Origin: Varroa destructor
Lineage: Eukaryota; Arthropoda; Arachnida; Mesostigmata; Varroidae
DNA: 64,000 nucleotides
Direction: 5' to 3'
Assembly (NCBI RefSeq): GCF_002443255.2
Contig: NW_019211458.1
Coordinates: forward strand, 10,562,402-10,626,401
The notes beneath the pieces are model-generated. The model was not told the DNA's origin, did not search any database, and worked only from the letters and a program-made list of their open reading frames with translations. Positions 12,942 to 27,703 of the stretch are shown here, piece by piece. Position 1 is the first letter of the stretch. Every line of letters starts with the position of its first letter. The translations under genes were made by a program, and so were the position numbers.

Positions 12942-15900
12942 TTATTCAAGCTAATCCAATTAAAATGCATGTCAAAAAATTACGGTTGAGCTATCATACT
13001 GTCGCCGTCGTCGTCCTCGGCCTTGTCGCTACGTCTGCTACTGCGTCAGTAAACTGCCATGCTTCTGTATCTAACAAACTATGAACAAATATAGGCCAAT
13101 TGAAATGCTACTGACGCATAGAACGAGTAAATGCAGTTGGTTAAAATTATGTAAGACATACATTTAGGTACGCATGGCTGTGGCAAAGAAATTACCCATA
13201 CATACAATACAATTAAAACCATTGAAGAAACGCTAATTTTTTAGATTCGAAGACTACTGTAAGAATAAAAAAATGGCTTTTTAAAAGTAATTATTTAGGA
13301 GAAGAAATGATCCAATTTTCAAGATGTAGGGTAATCAGGTCGGCTGTATGAGACACAACACAAGTATTAACCATTTGTAAAGTGTTCCTGTTACGCTCCG
13401 TGTCTCTGTCGGTACATAAAAATATCACCGACAAGACGTATAGACTGTTCAGTGCGATGCACAAGCCGATTTCGAAATTGTGACAATGTTCATTGTTTAC
13501 TCCCAGCCTTTAGTGTTGTATGAGAGTGGCGACGATCCACTAAGAACAGCATATAACGCATAAAAGGTACAGACAAAAAATCTGTGCTTTTTAACAGATA
13601 AACAAGCAACCCAAGCAAAGGCGGTTTTATACAAGTATGGCCATGCAGCAGTACTAACCCAGCTGCAGGCTTTCGCAAAGCTCGCATTCAATTGCATGGT
13701 TAATAGAGGACATTAATCAGCATTACACGGAACAGAGACAGCTGGCGCGCGTCGCGGTAGCGGAAACAGCTCATTTAAATACGAATAGTTGGTGACGCAA
13801 TGGCATAAAGCTAAACGCCTGCGCATTTGGCGGAACACCTACACCTCCGCCCAGCGACGCCTGATATTTGTTTATGACAACGACGTTCCATAACCAGTCT
13901 GAGACAAAGGGGTGGTGAGAGAAGGTCTGAAGCGTCTGCGTAATTCACAGAATTTATAATATTCATAACATATATATACAGAGAGCTATGAAGGCGAGAG
14001 GTTATAAATAATCTTATGCGTTTACTACGATGACAAATATATTGGTCTATATACTAGATAGTATCGTAACTTCTGTATTTAGTTTATTTCGAGAGCGAGC
14101 ACAAAGTGCCTAATATATAAAACATCGAAAAAATTTAACCGAAAGTAAATATGATTACAGCTCTTATCGAGTTTTTATCAGAAGATAATGATTTATCATA
14201 TGACCGAATGCATCTCCAACTATAGCTCCTTTCGTATCTTTATATATGTTTCATGGACATTTTTTATGAATGTAGACGAAGTCTGAGCTTCGCCCGGAAG
14301 TAGTCTACCGGAAGAATTTAAATTCAGAAAGGTAAGGTACTTTGTATGCAGCGCAAAAAAGAAGGACTAACATAAATTATATACGGCCTTTCATTCCTGG
14401 ACACGTGCGGTGTCACTCATCATATCTATATGCCTCTGTGACTCTTGATATATATACACATCACAGGTGCTTTTCTACTCTCAGGTTAGACATGTGATAC
14501 ATCGAGTGGAACCGGTCAAGGGAATCAGCGGGAATTTACGTGTATTATATAGGAATCATTTCATCATTATATATATTATGTAATTTCATGATTTAGTTTT
14601 TGTCGGAATTAAATTTAGTTAGTGGCGTATGAGGTTGATTGTGCATTGGTATATAGAGCACTAACAGAGTAGATTGAGCAAATGTTTTGAAGTACTGAAA
14701 AATCCTCGCATAACGATTTAGGACGAGTTTACATATACGAGAAAATGAGTCAGTTTGTGAAAATTTGAAGCGCTTGTAACACACAGAGTCACAATAGTTG
14801 CGATCGTTTCGTGGATGCAACTTCGTTGTAATAAGCGGTTGGATACGTTTGTCATCACCCACTCGTCGCATGCGACCTGCCTGTAACCGTTCATACAACA
14901 GGGATGACTATATGTTTCTGCACAAGAATAATTGCACACCAGGTATATCAAGCAAAGTTTCGTTGAAAGCCTAGGTGTTTCCCTTTTGAAACTAGGTTTT
15001 CGACAATCTATTTTAGGCCAATTTTAAGCAAGTGAAACAATACTACCTGCCAGAGCGATGACTACATTAATCCTTAACATTGGTGAATTGTGCATTTAGA
15101 TATCTTACACCCGAATCTTGTATCTTGCCAACTAACGTCAAACGACAACAGTCCTGCCACCCTTCAGCAAGAAATAGGAACGAGTTTAGTTCTAGCGATC
15201 TTATATATTATCATATTCACAGTCTCACCGAGCTCTGCGTACGAAAATTCAATACGCAGCCACACACACACATAGCCTCTGTCGTCGCTATTATTATGAC
15301 TGTTGTTTTCTAGGCCGATGCAGGACAAACGTTCATACGATTGGTAGTTTTCAATGCTTCACGGTTTTACAGCTCACTATCGTTTGGCCCGCTTTGTCCT
15401 TTTTTTCCTCTCGATATGGAAGGGATAGCGTGTACAACTGAAAAAGGCTGCAAGGACTAGCGTGCAGGAGGAGCCGTGCGCAATATAAGCGATGGCTTAA
15501 AGTGGCTAAATAATAATAGTAGTACTAGTTGTCCATTGCATATGGGTAAACCCGACCCAACATGCGTTACGGGTTAGCAGTCGTACCATAGATACGGCTA
15601 GCGCACTGTGCACGTCTCGGTCAATGGGATACTCGAGGCATTCAGGGGGTTCGCCTTTTATACTCGCAGGCATAACTTTATATCAGGTTTTATGGTAAAC
15701 TAACAGAGTTTGGCGGGGAACAACGAGAAAGACATATTCGTAAAGCTGTATGAGCGAGATGAAAATTAACGTAATTAAGCCACTGCGAACACGTCAAGCA
15801 GCGGGCAAAAAAGGGGGGTTTATTCTATTCGTTTGGCACGTATACGTATACTGTGCTTCTGAGTCCCTCATACGGTGATGGATAGCTGCGATGAATGCGT

Positions 15901-16792
15901 AAATAATGGCGGTAAGTAACTTCTCGCCTCACTCGATGTCCCCACCCACCACACACTTTTCTCCCTGCCCTTCGTGATGGGACCCTTACCGCCGCTACTG
16001 TGTTCCTTATCAGCGAATTTTATGCCGCTTTAAAAGTACAACATCAACAGTGATGTGCACGTGCGTGGCACGCACGGTAAAAATGGAAGACCGCCAAACG
16101 TCTGTGCCATGCAGCCTGTTAAGAAGCTTCCACGTATTAACCGCTGCATATATAATAACAGTAAAGATCAGTGACATCTTTATAAATATAATAATTACTT
16201 TGATGATTTTATACGTATTAATTAGCAGCACATGTTAGCTCTTTCGTGTTACGCCGAACATATGATCAATGCTAAAAAATAGTTACAACAGAGAACAATA
16301 GTAACTGCCTTCGTACTGTTCGTGGCGGGCGTAAATTTTCGCGCTAGCCAAGTTTAACTTAACACAATACATCTACTAGACTTTGAGAAATTACCTAATC
16401 TATAATTAGACTATAATTAGGCCAAATAAAAATAATATTCGGGGTCTCACTTACGACTCGTTCGGCAAAGCAATTGTAATTATAAAATAATAAAATTATA
16501 AAACGACCAACGATCTTTTTTCAATGATTGTTTAGTGATCATTCTTATGAGTAGCTTTATGTGGTGGTGAGTAGAGAACCAGCGGATCGAGTAATTGTAA
16601 CATTGAACTAAGTTAATACTATTAAGTTATTTATAACTTTTTTTGACAAAGTTACGAGTCATTTTACGCGAGCAGTCCTACATGTAGGACGAACCCTCAT
16701 AAGCCTAGAGACGTGGTTAGCACAAACATTTAGCCATACTGCTGTGTGTCAATATTGGTCTTCGAATATTTTAAATGTTTGTCTATTTTCTA

Positions 16793-16864
16793 ACATTTGA
16801 AAAAGAAAGATACAAGTATTTTTCTTTTTTAAATGTCTCTTTTAATGCACCTCATGCATTAAAA
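16793..16864. repeat. Two adjacent hairpins
   Basis: First hairpin: ACATTTGAAAAAGAAA (16793-16808) against TTTCTTTTTTAAATGT (16821-16836), 15 of 16 pairs, 12-base loop. Second: TTTTAATGCA (16840-16849) against TGCATTAAAA (16855-16864), perfect, with loop CCTCA. They are three bases apart. Confidence 0.75.
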
Positions 16865-17000
16865 TATGCCAGTTAGTACGACCACGTGTTTCGTGATTGA
16901 TTACGCGAGTAACATTATAACTTATAGTTCCCCACTTCTATCAGCATGGCGAAACGCGTAGACCTATTACGTCCCATGGAGATTCCTGGATATTACTTGG

Positions 17001-20000
17001 CTATCCGCGAGCGTTCTCACAGGACAGCGATCCATGAAACCTAGGCTGAGTTGAACCAGAACGGCGCTCAGGCATCTAGTCTCTGGTGCATTAATTATAA
17101 CTAATTATTATCTACTATTCATCTCCGGTTCCTGCTGCAATTTTCCTACCTCTCCCGTGGGGGCGGTCAGGGTATTCTTGTCTCAACCCAATCAAGCTCG
17201 TTCACATAGACCCACAAGCAAATGCCGCTATATAATACTACTGAAATCAGACGCAGGCGGCTAAATTAGATCTAACCATATTGCCTTCGTCACAACAATT
17301 TACGAACAGCACGGTTAATTCTTATCGTGGAGTATGCATTTTCACTGACCATTGGCATTGATCAGGCATCCAGTAGCCATATGTTGAAAGCCCGGTCAAT
17401 TTTCCGCACCCGCTTAACTAATATTCTGTACCAGTCATTCCTTCTTTCATCCCCACGCCACTTGGTACTCGTGTTCGATTTCCCTCTAACCCACTTGGCC
17501 GGTCATTTTTCCGCCTGTAAGCTTCATTTCTCTTTCTGTATCCGTTTACTTCGCATAGATGCACCTATCGTAACATACGCACGATGTCCGCTAAACATTT
17601 TGTCCACTGACTTTCCGTCGTATTCTTCGTCGTGGTGCTCTTCGACCCAACAGTGGCCCCGCGGTTTTTTTCGTTACTATTTCACATAGCGTAATGCCGT
17701 TAATAAAGCGACGCAGCGGAATTTTGTTTAAACAAACTCAAAATGGCGACTAGGGAGATGCTGGCACATGGTCGTGTCGAGCATAAGTTTGCGTTCCTCA
17801 GGAGGGCGTATGCGTCCAGCGGTTCTTCGCATCTATGCTGAAACAGAGGCGCGCTCCACTTGCGTGGACCCGTGCGTCCACGCTAAACCCTTAGCTTCGG
17901 ATAAAAACGAATCTATGGACGTCGCGGTCCGTTTCGGCAACCCCTCTAACCCGGATCCCTTTTATTTTCCTCCTTCTCCTCTATGCAAGCCGTCCACTTC
18001 TATCCGGTACTGCTCTTATTTGCCAGTTGCAAAGTGCCTGCTTCTCCAACCCGAAGAGCCAGTGTAGTGCGAGTCATAGCGCTCGTACTCTCATCAAAAC
18101 GACCAGTAGCTAACGGCGGGTCCAAGTCTATCCAAGCATTAATTGCGCGCATCTCCGCCCGGCAGACCTTTTCAGCAGACCTTACAGCCCACCAACATAA
18201 CCCCATACCTAACTCTATTGCTCGGAGGGACGATGCCTCACAGCACTCATACCCATATAAAGTGGAATATATTTATTTTATATATTATGTATAATGCGGT
18301 CGTATGCAGTGAAGCAGACATCTAAATGAGAGAATTGCATCGTTGACTACAAACATTCAGGAAGAGACAGGTTGCAATCAGATGCACTATATATATATAT
18401 GTGTACTTCCAAATGAAAGGCAGTAGTTCAGCGCGCCAGCAGAAAGCGCTGCAATACGAGCTTGAGTATGTACATACTACTCCTAGCGTGCAGCTGAATC
18501 AACCCATGGTTGGACAGTTCACCAAGGGACAAACATCAGGCCACGTGGCTGTGAATGCATACGGATATACTCTCGTTCTTAGTGTGTGAACGCAGATAAC
18601 AGGCCAACATGTGAATTTGTAGCTGTGAACAGAGGCGACGGGCCGTTCTTTACATCTACTCCAAGCTGGCGTCGGGACAAGAATAATGAGCCAGATTGGT
18701 AAGCGTACATACTCAGGATCATATCTTTGAACCTGCGAGGGAATAGATAAGAAGTACATGTGCAAGATATTTTCAGATACTGGCCTTTTTATGGTTGGGC
18801 CACTTACTGCTTAACGTTTTCACACATGTAACTTTCACGTATTTCAGTCATTTCAATCGAATTCATCGGGCTTCTCATTAACTTCAAAACAGCTAACACG
18901 ATTAATACCGCCCATTTTACTATTATCCCACACTGAGCATACAAACACACCGAAATAGTTGACCTGCTTTTCACCCGTATTTATTCCCGCCACCCACTTT
19001 TAGGGTAGGCGGTGTTTCAAATCTACCCAAAAAAGGTTGATTGGGCAGACGAGCGAAGACCAAGTCATAGCGGGGTAAAGAGGGTCTTGATAGAGGTGTA
19101 TATTCTTCGTTGCTGAATAATAGCATAAAGTGGTTAACAAATGTGTCCAAAATATGTCAGCCGAGAGAATTAGGTCCAAACCGTATGAGATAAAACCCAA
19201 AATGCCCACTTGCTCCAATGGACACGCACTCACAGTACCAGGGGTTTGAGGGCTTGCGAACAGCCGCGTTAGGTTAGAGAGACCCAAAGCAAGTGCCTTG
19301 AGAAGTTTCTCGCCCGGTTGATGAGCGAGAAGTTGGCAGCGCACTATAGCCGCACTGTTGTTGGTGGCTTCATGTGGACACGATTCAAGAGATACGCCAA
19401 ATGTCCAGTGTCCTACTCTGCCCTTTTATATGGTCATTTGCTGCGAAAAAACTTCACCCAGAGGAGCTTGTGTGGATTCATCTTCGCTCGCAACTCCTAT
19501 AGGCAAAATCCTAAAGATCTTGCAGAAAGGAAGCCTTTCTAAAGGCGAAATGTTCTCTGATAGCAGTCCTCGTAGTCTTATGTGCTATGCAGCTGGCTAT
19601 ACTGGGCACGAATTATTAACGAATGTCTATCCAAACAGCTTTGAAAGGCTAGAGGTTTCTCGCGGTGGTGAGGGCTTGCCGTCCGCTATTGTTGTGCTCG
19701 CAAAGCTTACATTCGCGCGTCAACTAGCCTGGGGTTGAGGCAACCCGACTCCGTCAACGAGACCTCAGGTTTATGACGGTTACTCGAAACTCCCAGCAAC
19801 ATCAAGAGGCAAAACCAACCACCGTGGCAAGAGGTCGTTGTAAATGGCCTCTGTAAAAGGAGGAGAAACGGGGAAGCCTCAACGTTTGAGATCATTTGTC
19901 AACGCTGCGTACCGACGCGACCACAAGGAGAAAATCCATGAAACTATATAATAGTATATACTTGAAAGGGAATGTGATGCATTCTCTTCTTGGCTACCTC

Positions 20001-22300
20001 TTTTGCCTATTCATAAACGAAGATAATAGGAGTTTTCTCAAGAGTTTCGTGTTATGTAACTAAAAAAAAACCTAGGTTTGCCAAAATTTTTAGGAGTGAC
20101 TACTAAACCTTTGTTACGCAGTTCATTTTGATGTTACAATGCATAGAATTCTCCTTTGTTGACGAAAAATGTAGATTCAATAATATTCAATTCTAGGATG
20201 TTTACGCTAAATTTAACACAGCTCTTATAAGATCAAAGCTTAGATCAACGTAATACTTAAGTCATAGCTTTGATGCTTGCGTTAGCCAATGCATGGTTAT
20301 ATTAGAAAATACGAATAAGCCGAAATACCCGGGCTATTTTGAAATGACTAGATTTGTGCATCTCCTCGCATCTCTCAGTTGCAAAAGAGTGTCTGGCATC
20401 AGTGGATGTAATTTCATGACTTCAATTTTTATTCAGTAGTCACGAGATTACTTCATGTCGGAGGAAAACGGTACCAAAGGTCAGTAGGGAAATCGAACGG
20501 TTCAGAAAGTTCAGAAAGGCTAGCAGTCCTGATACGGGACGGGAACCGGGTTTCATGAAAGGCGCCATCGTGCGTGGTTCTGGTGGTTGCTATGGTGTGC
20601 CCAGAGGACAAAGCCGATCTTGAAATTGCTTCAGGTCCATTTCTACAACAAATCATTTCAAATAAGCGATAGTAGCAGCGGCGGCGAAATCTAAAGTATC
20701 TACTTCGATAGTTCAAGTTCAGCTGGGTAGCCGTTTTTGCTAAGGGAGAATTACAGCATGAACGTACTCAGGCATTCATACAGCCATCTCATATGTCGAA
20801 GTGGCTTGTCCTGCGAATGGCAGACGTGTCACAAGAAAATTGTGCTTCTCCTCACATCAGTACTTGTCGACCGACTCAGTACGAAATCAATTGGTTAGCA
20901 CAGAAAGGAGACAACCGACCTGCCCCCCGGTATATCGAAGTGGTAAGCTTACCACTAGAGTGCCAAGGGAAGGCTGAAGCTAGTTAAGCTATGCGTTAGG
21001 TCTAGCTAGCTTTGCTCGCTCCTCCTTTCAAGGCTCAAGCTTGCTAGTTGTGTTCTTTGCCTAACTCACAGTAACAGGGAACACCAGTTGCTTTTCGTAG
21101 AAAATGCGGGAAGAGCTCTCATTCGTCATGCTGTAGCGGGTCAAGCGCAACCTAACGACAGGCACCAGCAGTTTCAAAGAAAGAGTTTGCATTAGAAGAA
21201 GAAGGAGTCCGTTTTGGTCACTTACCAGCCCCGACTGTGCTATGCTGGAAGACTCTTTCGACAACGTTTAAGGAATTGGCGGCTTCTGATGCTTTAAAGC
21301 CGCGGACGCCGAAGTGACAACGACAACGTTAGCAGTCCCCAGGGGGATTCTGTCACCAGCTCGTAGTACCCTCGTCTTGCCGTCAATGGTCACGGCGCTG
21401 CCGCTTTTCCTTCTACCCCTCGAGTAAGATTCCCTAGGCGCAAAACTTGGACCAGCGAGTTATACAGGAAGCATTACTATAGCCAGGAGCACTAGGTTTG
21501 AAGTCGGCTAGTAGCAATAGGAGTAGTACTGGTGGTAATAGGAGTAAAGGCAACTTCTGAAACTGCTAACAGCGCCATGCCGGCCGCAGCGGGATTGGGC
21601 CTACGGCCTATCAAATGGCGGTAGTGAAGAATTGGGTTAGGTCTGGCTGGCAGGCGATAGGGAAACTATAGCGGTAAGCCAATGCTAAAGCTGGTGACTT
21701 TAGTTCGCTGTCTATCGCCAAAACTCGTAAACCGGAAAAACCGGATGGAAAAACGAGGGGGAACCCCACGCAACATTCTCTGCCTTAAGCAGATACATAG
21801 GTATATAGAAGACTCGCTTTTTATGCAAATTGTGTACTCTGCAGCAGTTTGCCCCAAAATCTTGTCGCCATTACGAATATTCCGAAACAATTCATAGAAA
21901 ACCCACTGAAAGCCTAGCACAAAATGAGCTCTCTAACGATCATAAGTCATACGTAGTGTTTAAATGTAAGGCTACACGACCTAGTATTGTATTACCTAAT
22001 ATAAATGAATTGCAAAGAAAAGTTCACCTAAAAAATCTGAAGAGTCTGCTTTATAGAAAAAAAAAACCCACTGACCATTTTATGAAAAACCTTACAACCT
22101 TTAGAACGAAGCTTCCACAGATCTCGAGAAAGAGCCCATAATGGCATTGTTAGTTGTGCCTTTATCTGGTACTCGGCCCATCGCACTTGAAATCGTGTTG
22201 GCTATGTCACTTCTACCAAACCCCTTTTTAAATAGAAGCGACATATATCATGCACCTGCTGCGCACCTTCTAGCATATTTCATTTGTCATCAATGCTTAA
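17001..22300. other. GC-richer intron segment, no gene seen
   Basis: Several open frames of 100-126 codons occur (17327-17689, 19358-19738, 21830-22141, all plus strand). They lack recognisable domains and overlap open frames on the other strand or in other phases, as expected from higher GC content. A short TA run lies at 18389-18402. Confidence 0.45.
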
Positions 22301-22810
22301 AGACTTATAGAATCGAACAATACGTTTAAATTAGAGCTAGTCAATAAGAGTAGGCCAATCAAGGCACTTCTATTCGACTGATTATATTTGTAGTATGCCT
22401 AACCGATCAATGTTGTTTAAAACTGGGATTGGTAGTATAAGTACTGCGAATTTAAGTTATTTTTAAAAGTTCGAAGTACAGTTTTTCGTCACTTCTTTTT
22501 TAAATTGCCCGTTTGTACAACTGCACCCAACTTGAGAGTAACGCACCTTTTTAAAGGCGAGTTTTAAACAATCGTATAGACTTCCGTAAGAAGGCCAAAG
22601 TTTTAGGTTAAGGTCCTTTGTTTGGGCTTTTTAGGAAAGGGGAAATACAATGCCCAATGAAAGCGAGAAAAGCGTTTTTCATTTCGCAAATTATCGTAAT
22701 TAATATAGGAGTACCAATTACCTTTGGTAAGCTTTCAAAACAGCCTCATACTATAAAATAATCAACAGGTCTCAATATTTTTTTGGTACCTGCGTATAGT
22801 ACTAAAACAA

Positions 22811-22825
22811 TATATATATATATAT
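22811..22825. repeat. TA microsatellite
   Basis: Short uninterrupted TA run in AT-rich sequence. Confidence 0.85.
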
Positions 22826-24375
22826 CTGATTTAGCCATCATATTTAGCTAATTTATGCATAACTTATTCCCTTTGGAATAATAAAGAAGTATTTATTTAG
22901 CGTTTGATCATACTTAGACATTTATATTTCTACAGCTAGGTATTTGCGACCCCGGACCCTTCCCTCGCGCTTTGGCCCTATTCAGGATAAAAAAAGAAAC
23001 GAAAAATCGGACGCAAAAGCACCTTAACAATTTTTCTAAACGAACTCGTCTAGAATATACTCTGTGTGTTTGTTGACAACAGCTGCCATGAAAATTTTTT
23101 TGGATCCGAAATAAAACCCAGACAAGTAACCCAAAAAAATGTGCTTTTCACATAATCGACGTTTGTATGATTGTTATTTCTATTTACCCATAGTAAAGAA
23201 ATGCTATACACGAAAAGTCTACCTTTAATCAGCTTGAAATACCCATATTAGATAGTTATGTTCTTTTTTATATTGGGAAAAATAGCACACGTACAGGTCA
23301 ATAGTGCAATGCTCCGCTGTTATTGAACAGGTCAGCTCAAAATTCTCTTAAACAGTCTGAACGTTTCCCCGATGGCCATTACTACAACAACAGCAATAAT
23401 AAAAGAAGGACCGGGCCCCTACCTTCCACCTTCAGCCGCTCCTGTTTCGACCATGTTTCCATCATTCAGGATCAACCGAAAAAAATATAGTCCAGCACGT
23501 GCAGTAATGCATCTATCTCTCTTGGGTTATACTCGTGACAGCACGTTTCCACCCATCATGATGCTTTTGGCCGCCGCTATTTTGCGGCTCGTGGGCTTTT
23601 CCTAGTGCTGTCAAACAAGACGAAAAGGGGCCACAGGCCTGTTCCGGCAGCATGTTTATCCGCTGATGCATCTCCGTTAAGCAAGCCTCGCTTACGCATA
23701 TTAGCTAACCACATAATAAGCAAACACGAGAATGATAAGCGGAGAAAGTCGACCAATCGACCTATTTACTATTAAATTTACTAGTAGAAATAAGGTACAG
23801 ATCATATATATATCTATATATGCAAATTTAGTCAAAGAACTTCATCCACTTAATTGAATGACTCATCGACTTGAAGCAGTTATCTATGATAATTGCAGGT
23901 AGCCTCAAATTCTAACTTACTTAGATTATTTAAATGTGCCAGCATTTTATGTAGTTACATCACTCTTTAGCAGCGTCACAGTTTCCTATGGGGTTTCGTT
24001 CAACCACGTTTCTTTACGCTTCCCTTCCGCACTGAATTAGTTGTATTGTAAAAAAAAAACGAGCCTCATATGCCTGACCCTGAAAGCCTATTCAGCTATT
24101 TGCAAAAACCTCACCGGTGGTGTGAAAGGCCCGTATTCGCCCTCTTCCCCACCGGCCTGAAGCCAAAAACGTGACAGGCTAGCTGGAACGACAGGCAACG
24201 CAGTATGGCTGCACCATCGCTCACCCCAGGTAGGTGAGTGCGTAATGCTCGAGTATGACCGTCTGTAAATCGGAAGGGTGCGACGGTTTCCTCTTTTAAC
24301 TGCTGGTAGTTTCTGTTTGGTTGATATTTGTGAATGTCAGCTGGCTTATCGTGACACAGCGAACGAGGCATATTC

Positions 24376-24389
24376 GGGGGGGGGGGGGG
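24376..24389. repeat. G14 homopolymer
   Basis: Fourteen consecutive G bases on the plus strand; the length may vary between assemblies. Confidence 0.9.
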
Positions 24390-25691
24390 CAAACGAAATA
24401 AAGGTCGAAATGTCACTTGATCACACGTTAATCAAGACGATCCTATTCATAGTGCTAAAAGCTCCACAGAGAACTGTGATTGCAGGCTGGGCATATCCGA
24501 TGTCTACCGTGCCCACAATCGTAGGATCTTGATTTCTACGCGACTACGAACACCACTATGTAGTGTTCTCTCGAAGTCAGGCTCCTATTTCCTGGTGCAT
24601 ACTTCGTTTCCATCTCCTACTGCGATTACAATAGCAGCCGCCTACTACTGACATCCCGACCGTCATCTTGTGGTTGTTGTTGAAAAGGAGATGTGGACAA
24701 AGACAGGCCTGCGATAGCGACGCACGAAAGAAAGTTTATTTAAATGTCAATCGAACTCAGTGACTAACAGACGAGTAAAGCAAACCCCGACGAAACGGTT
24801 TCGAGAGGCTAAGCGGAATCGTCGCACGGTCATGGCACACGGTATCGTGGCAGAGCGCGTTATATACCAAAGAAGAGTAAGCTCGTAATAGGAAGACCCT
24901 TACATTTCACTATTTGTGAGGTAAGACTTTCTAACTGTTGATATCGTTTAGATTTTCCTGCCTAACCGAAAATTCGCCTAGCTCGGAATCGAGTTGTATA
25001 TATAAAACCTATTTTATGTTTGAGCATAGTCTTCTCGTTGGTTTTTCGTTAGACTTGTGGATAGAGGATACCGACATTCTTCCGCCCTATCGGATAATAA
25101 ATGGTTATACATATATAGAAATATCACCGTCAGCGCGATCTTTTGAATTTGTTTCAGTCATTATTTCATACATAGGAATATATATGTAACCATATTCACC
25201 GGAAAGCAAGCGGCCCTCTACAGCGTTGAACAAATATAAGGGTAGAGAGATTTTGATAGTAGTTCTAATTTCTGAAGCATGTGATTGAAGAGTTCATCAC
25301 AACGATGAAACGAGGCGGCCAGTAGAGGCCGGCTTCAGAGTTCCGCGGAAATAAGCAATGCGTTTGGTTAATTGCAAGTGGTTAATTAAAGCAAGCACGT
25401 TACGTGAAAAAAGAATATGTTGTCACGCTTCTATCTGTACCGCGAGACCATAATCCAAAAAACTTCTGAGACCTGTCGCGAAGCGCTACCAGCTGATTTG
25501 TCTTACACGACACTTTGGCAGCTGACCAACGTTAACCTTAAATAACTGCGGCGTTCGTTATAAAAGTTGTGGCGTGGTAAGCACGAAACAACGATCTTGG
25601 CATATACGATACAATAGAAATTTGGATAGAAACGCACAAGAGGCACTCCCTGTCTGAAGGTTGTTCAAGTGCGTCTCGTTTGTGCTTCCTT

Positions 25692-25716
25692 TCTCTCTCT
25701 CTCCCCCCCCCCCCCC
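25692..25716. repeat. TC run followed by C14 homopolymer
   Basis: A short TC repeat leads directly into 14 consecutive C bases (25703-25716). It lies 1.3 kb from the G14 run and is complementary to it. Confidence 0.9.
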
Positions 25717-27270
25717 TTTTCGGCGACAACAGTTGGCAGCTAACTAATGGGGAAGAATATGGTAAATCATTTGGGCGCAACAATCTGATGAGACCTCAAC
25801 ATTGAGACCAACAGAGATAAAGCCACCTAGCCGACAAGTGGCGCCAACGTTTGAACTAAACGGAAATTCTAATGGCGGCCTAGGAAGGCCTTAATCTGTT
25901 TTCTCCGTTTACTTGTATGAACGTAATGTCAACAACGATTTTTTATTGTGAGCGTTGCTGTGAGGTTCCGAGTGCTTATTTGCATTGTTGTATGATATCT
26001 AACAGTTGGAAAGGCGAGCTTTCGTTCCGCCAACAGATCACTCAAAGGTTTCCGATGACCACAAATGCGGTTGCGTCAAGCGCGGCCGATGTGACAACGC
26101 ATGAATTGTCGGAATCAGCTGCAAAACAAGTAACGACCCGTGGTCTTTGACTAGCGCCATGCCAAGTAGCAAAACCTAGGAAGTCCATAGCAGCTATCAC
26201 TTAATGTACTTTAGTAATCCTGGATACATCAGCTGTTTTGGATGCATCATTACCACGGAACGAAAACATTTTGGCATCCTCATACAAAACAAACACGCGT
26301 TCACCTATCTCTACGTAGAACTCGTCTGGTCACACTCAATTTTACGATCCCACGCTATCTGACCACAACGTTAGCCTTAATAAGGCCAACGTTTCCACGT
26401 CGGAGAACCATCGTATCCATATGACATTTGATCACATCGTAACGTCATCACAGGCATTAGACAAAGTAGTAAAATAGAAACGCTAAGATTTTCATTCAAC
26501 TGCGCGGTCGGCCAACAAAGTAACAAATTTTCAGCAGAAATACCATATTATTCTGGAAATATTGAATTTAATATTCAGTGGTAAAACGAGAAGAGACACG
26601 CGGATAGCTTCTACGGAGCGACCGCATGCTAAAGCAGGCTAGATAAAATATGTTTACCCACTCAATATTACGCTGTTCACATGTCTGTCCGTTAATATTA
26701 CTCAAATCCTGAACAAGCGATAGATTCATACCGAACTGTCCGATGTGTTCAATATATCGCTACTGATGTATTAGCCAACGGCAATATAACATCTTCACAA
26801 TGTGGCCAGTTTCGCCCTGAGTGTCCTAATCGTTTTCTTTCGTTTCGGCCTACTTCTGAGGCTAGCACATAGGCTGCAGAAGCTCTATATGCATTCGATT
26901 ACAAAACCGTACATTTTGAGTCTTCGAAAAGATTCAGCTTCTTTGGAAATGTCGAGGCTCTAGACTAGGGAGTAACTTGAGTTTCGAGTGACCCTTCTGT
27001 GACCGCTCCAGAACCTGAAATCCAAGCAGGCCAATAGGCACCTTAGGGCCAAGTTTCTACAATATTTCATTGCATAAGGTTGAAGTGTTCGCATAGTGTT
27101 AAATGCAAATTCGCCTAAGCTTGCCGTCAAAGCAGAACATGATGTAGCTTTTCTACGTTAGGCTATTACAAAATCCGGGTAAACATATCAGATCAACATA
27201 AAGTATGTGTTCCTCATGAGAATAATAAAGCACCTCCTTTATGATTACCTTCTTGTACGCTGAAATATTC

Positions 27271-27287
27271 ATAATAATAATAATAAT
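27271..27287. repeat. ATA trinucleotide microsatellite
   Basis: More than five tandem ATA units in AT-rich sequence. Confidence 0.85.
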
Positions 27288-27375
27288 GTTTATATCGCTC
27301 GACCTACGGTACTGCGTGAATAACCACGAAACGTTGAAAAATACATATTAAATAAAGAGTATATGTTTCGATATT

Positions 27376-27394
27376 CTCGCGTCCTCCACGCGAG
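27376..27394. repeat. CG-rich 7-bp hairpin
   Basis: CTCGCGT (27376-27382) and ACGCGAG (27388-27394) are perfectly complementary around CCTCC. An overlapping alternative fold (GTCCTC with GAGGAC) is also possible. Confidence 0.7.
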
Positions 27395-27661
27395 GACAAA
27401 AGTACTTTGTCCTTAGAACTTGATCGCAATCATTGGTCATCTAATTTCGCGTAGCCGGCGCATAACGTTGAGTTTGCATTTATTGACGAGTTGATATTGC
27501 ACTTGTAAATAGAAAAAAACTTCAAATACCTTATTGAAACTTATATAGGTGTATGATATTATTCTATGATGACTTTGGTGCGTTAGAACTGAAACCCTAC
27601 TAGTTGTAACGGTAGTTCTTCTAGTATGCTCATCATTATATGCACTTTACCCTGTTTCTTT

Positions 27662-27703
27662 CTATATATACATATATATATATATATATATTTTTTTTTT
27701 TTT
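27662..27703. repeat. TA microsatellite ending in a T homopolymer
   Basis: A TA run to about 27690 is followed at once by a run of about 13 T. The same compound structure appears at 38179-38220. Confidence 0.9.

Larger units (their letters stand above)
11241..17000. other. AT-rich intron segment, no gene seen
   Basis: Mostly AT-rich, with the GC-richer open stretch at 12660-12941 as an exception. A pair of adjacent hairpins lies at 16793-16864. No coding signal or RNA gene is recognised. Confidence 0.5.
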
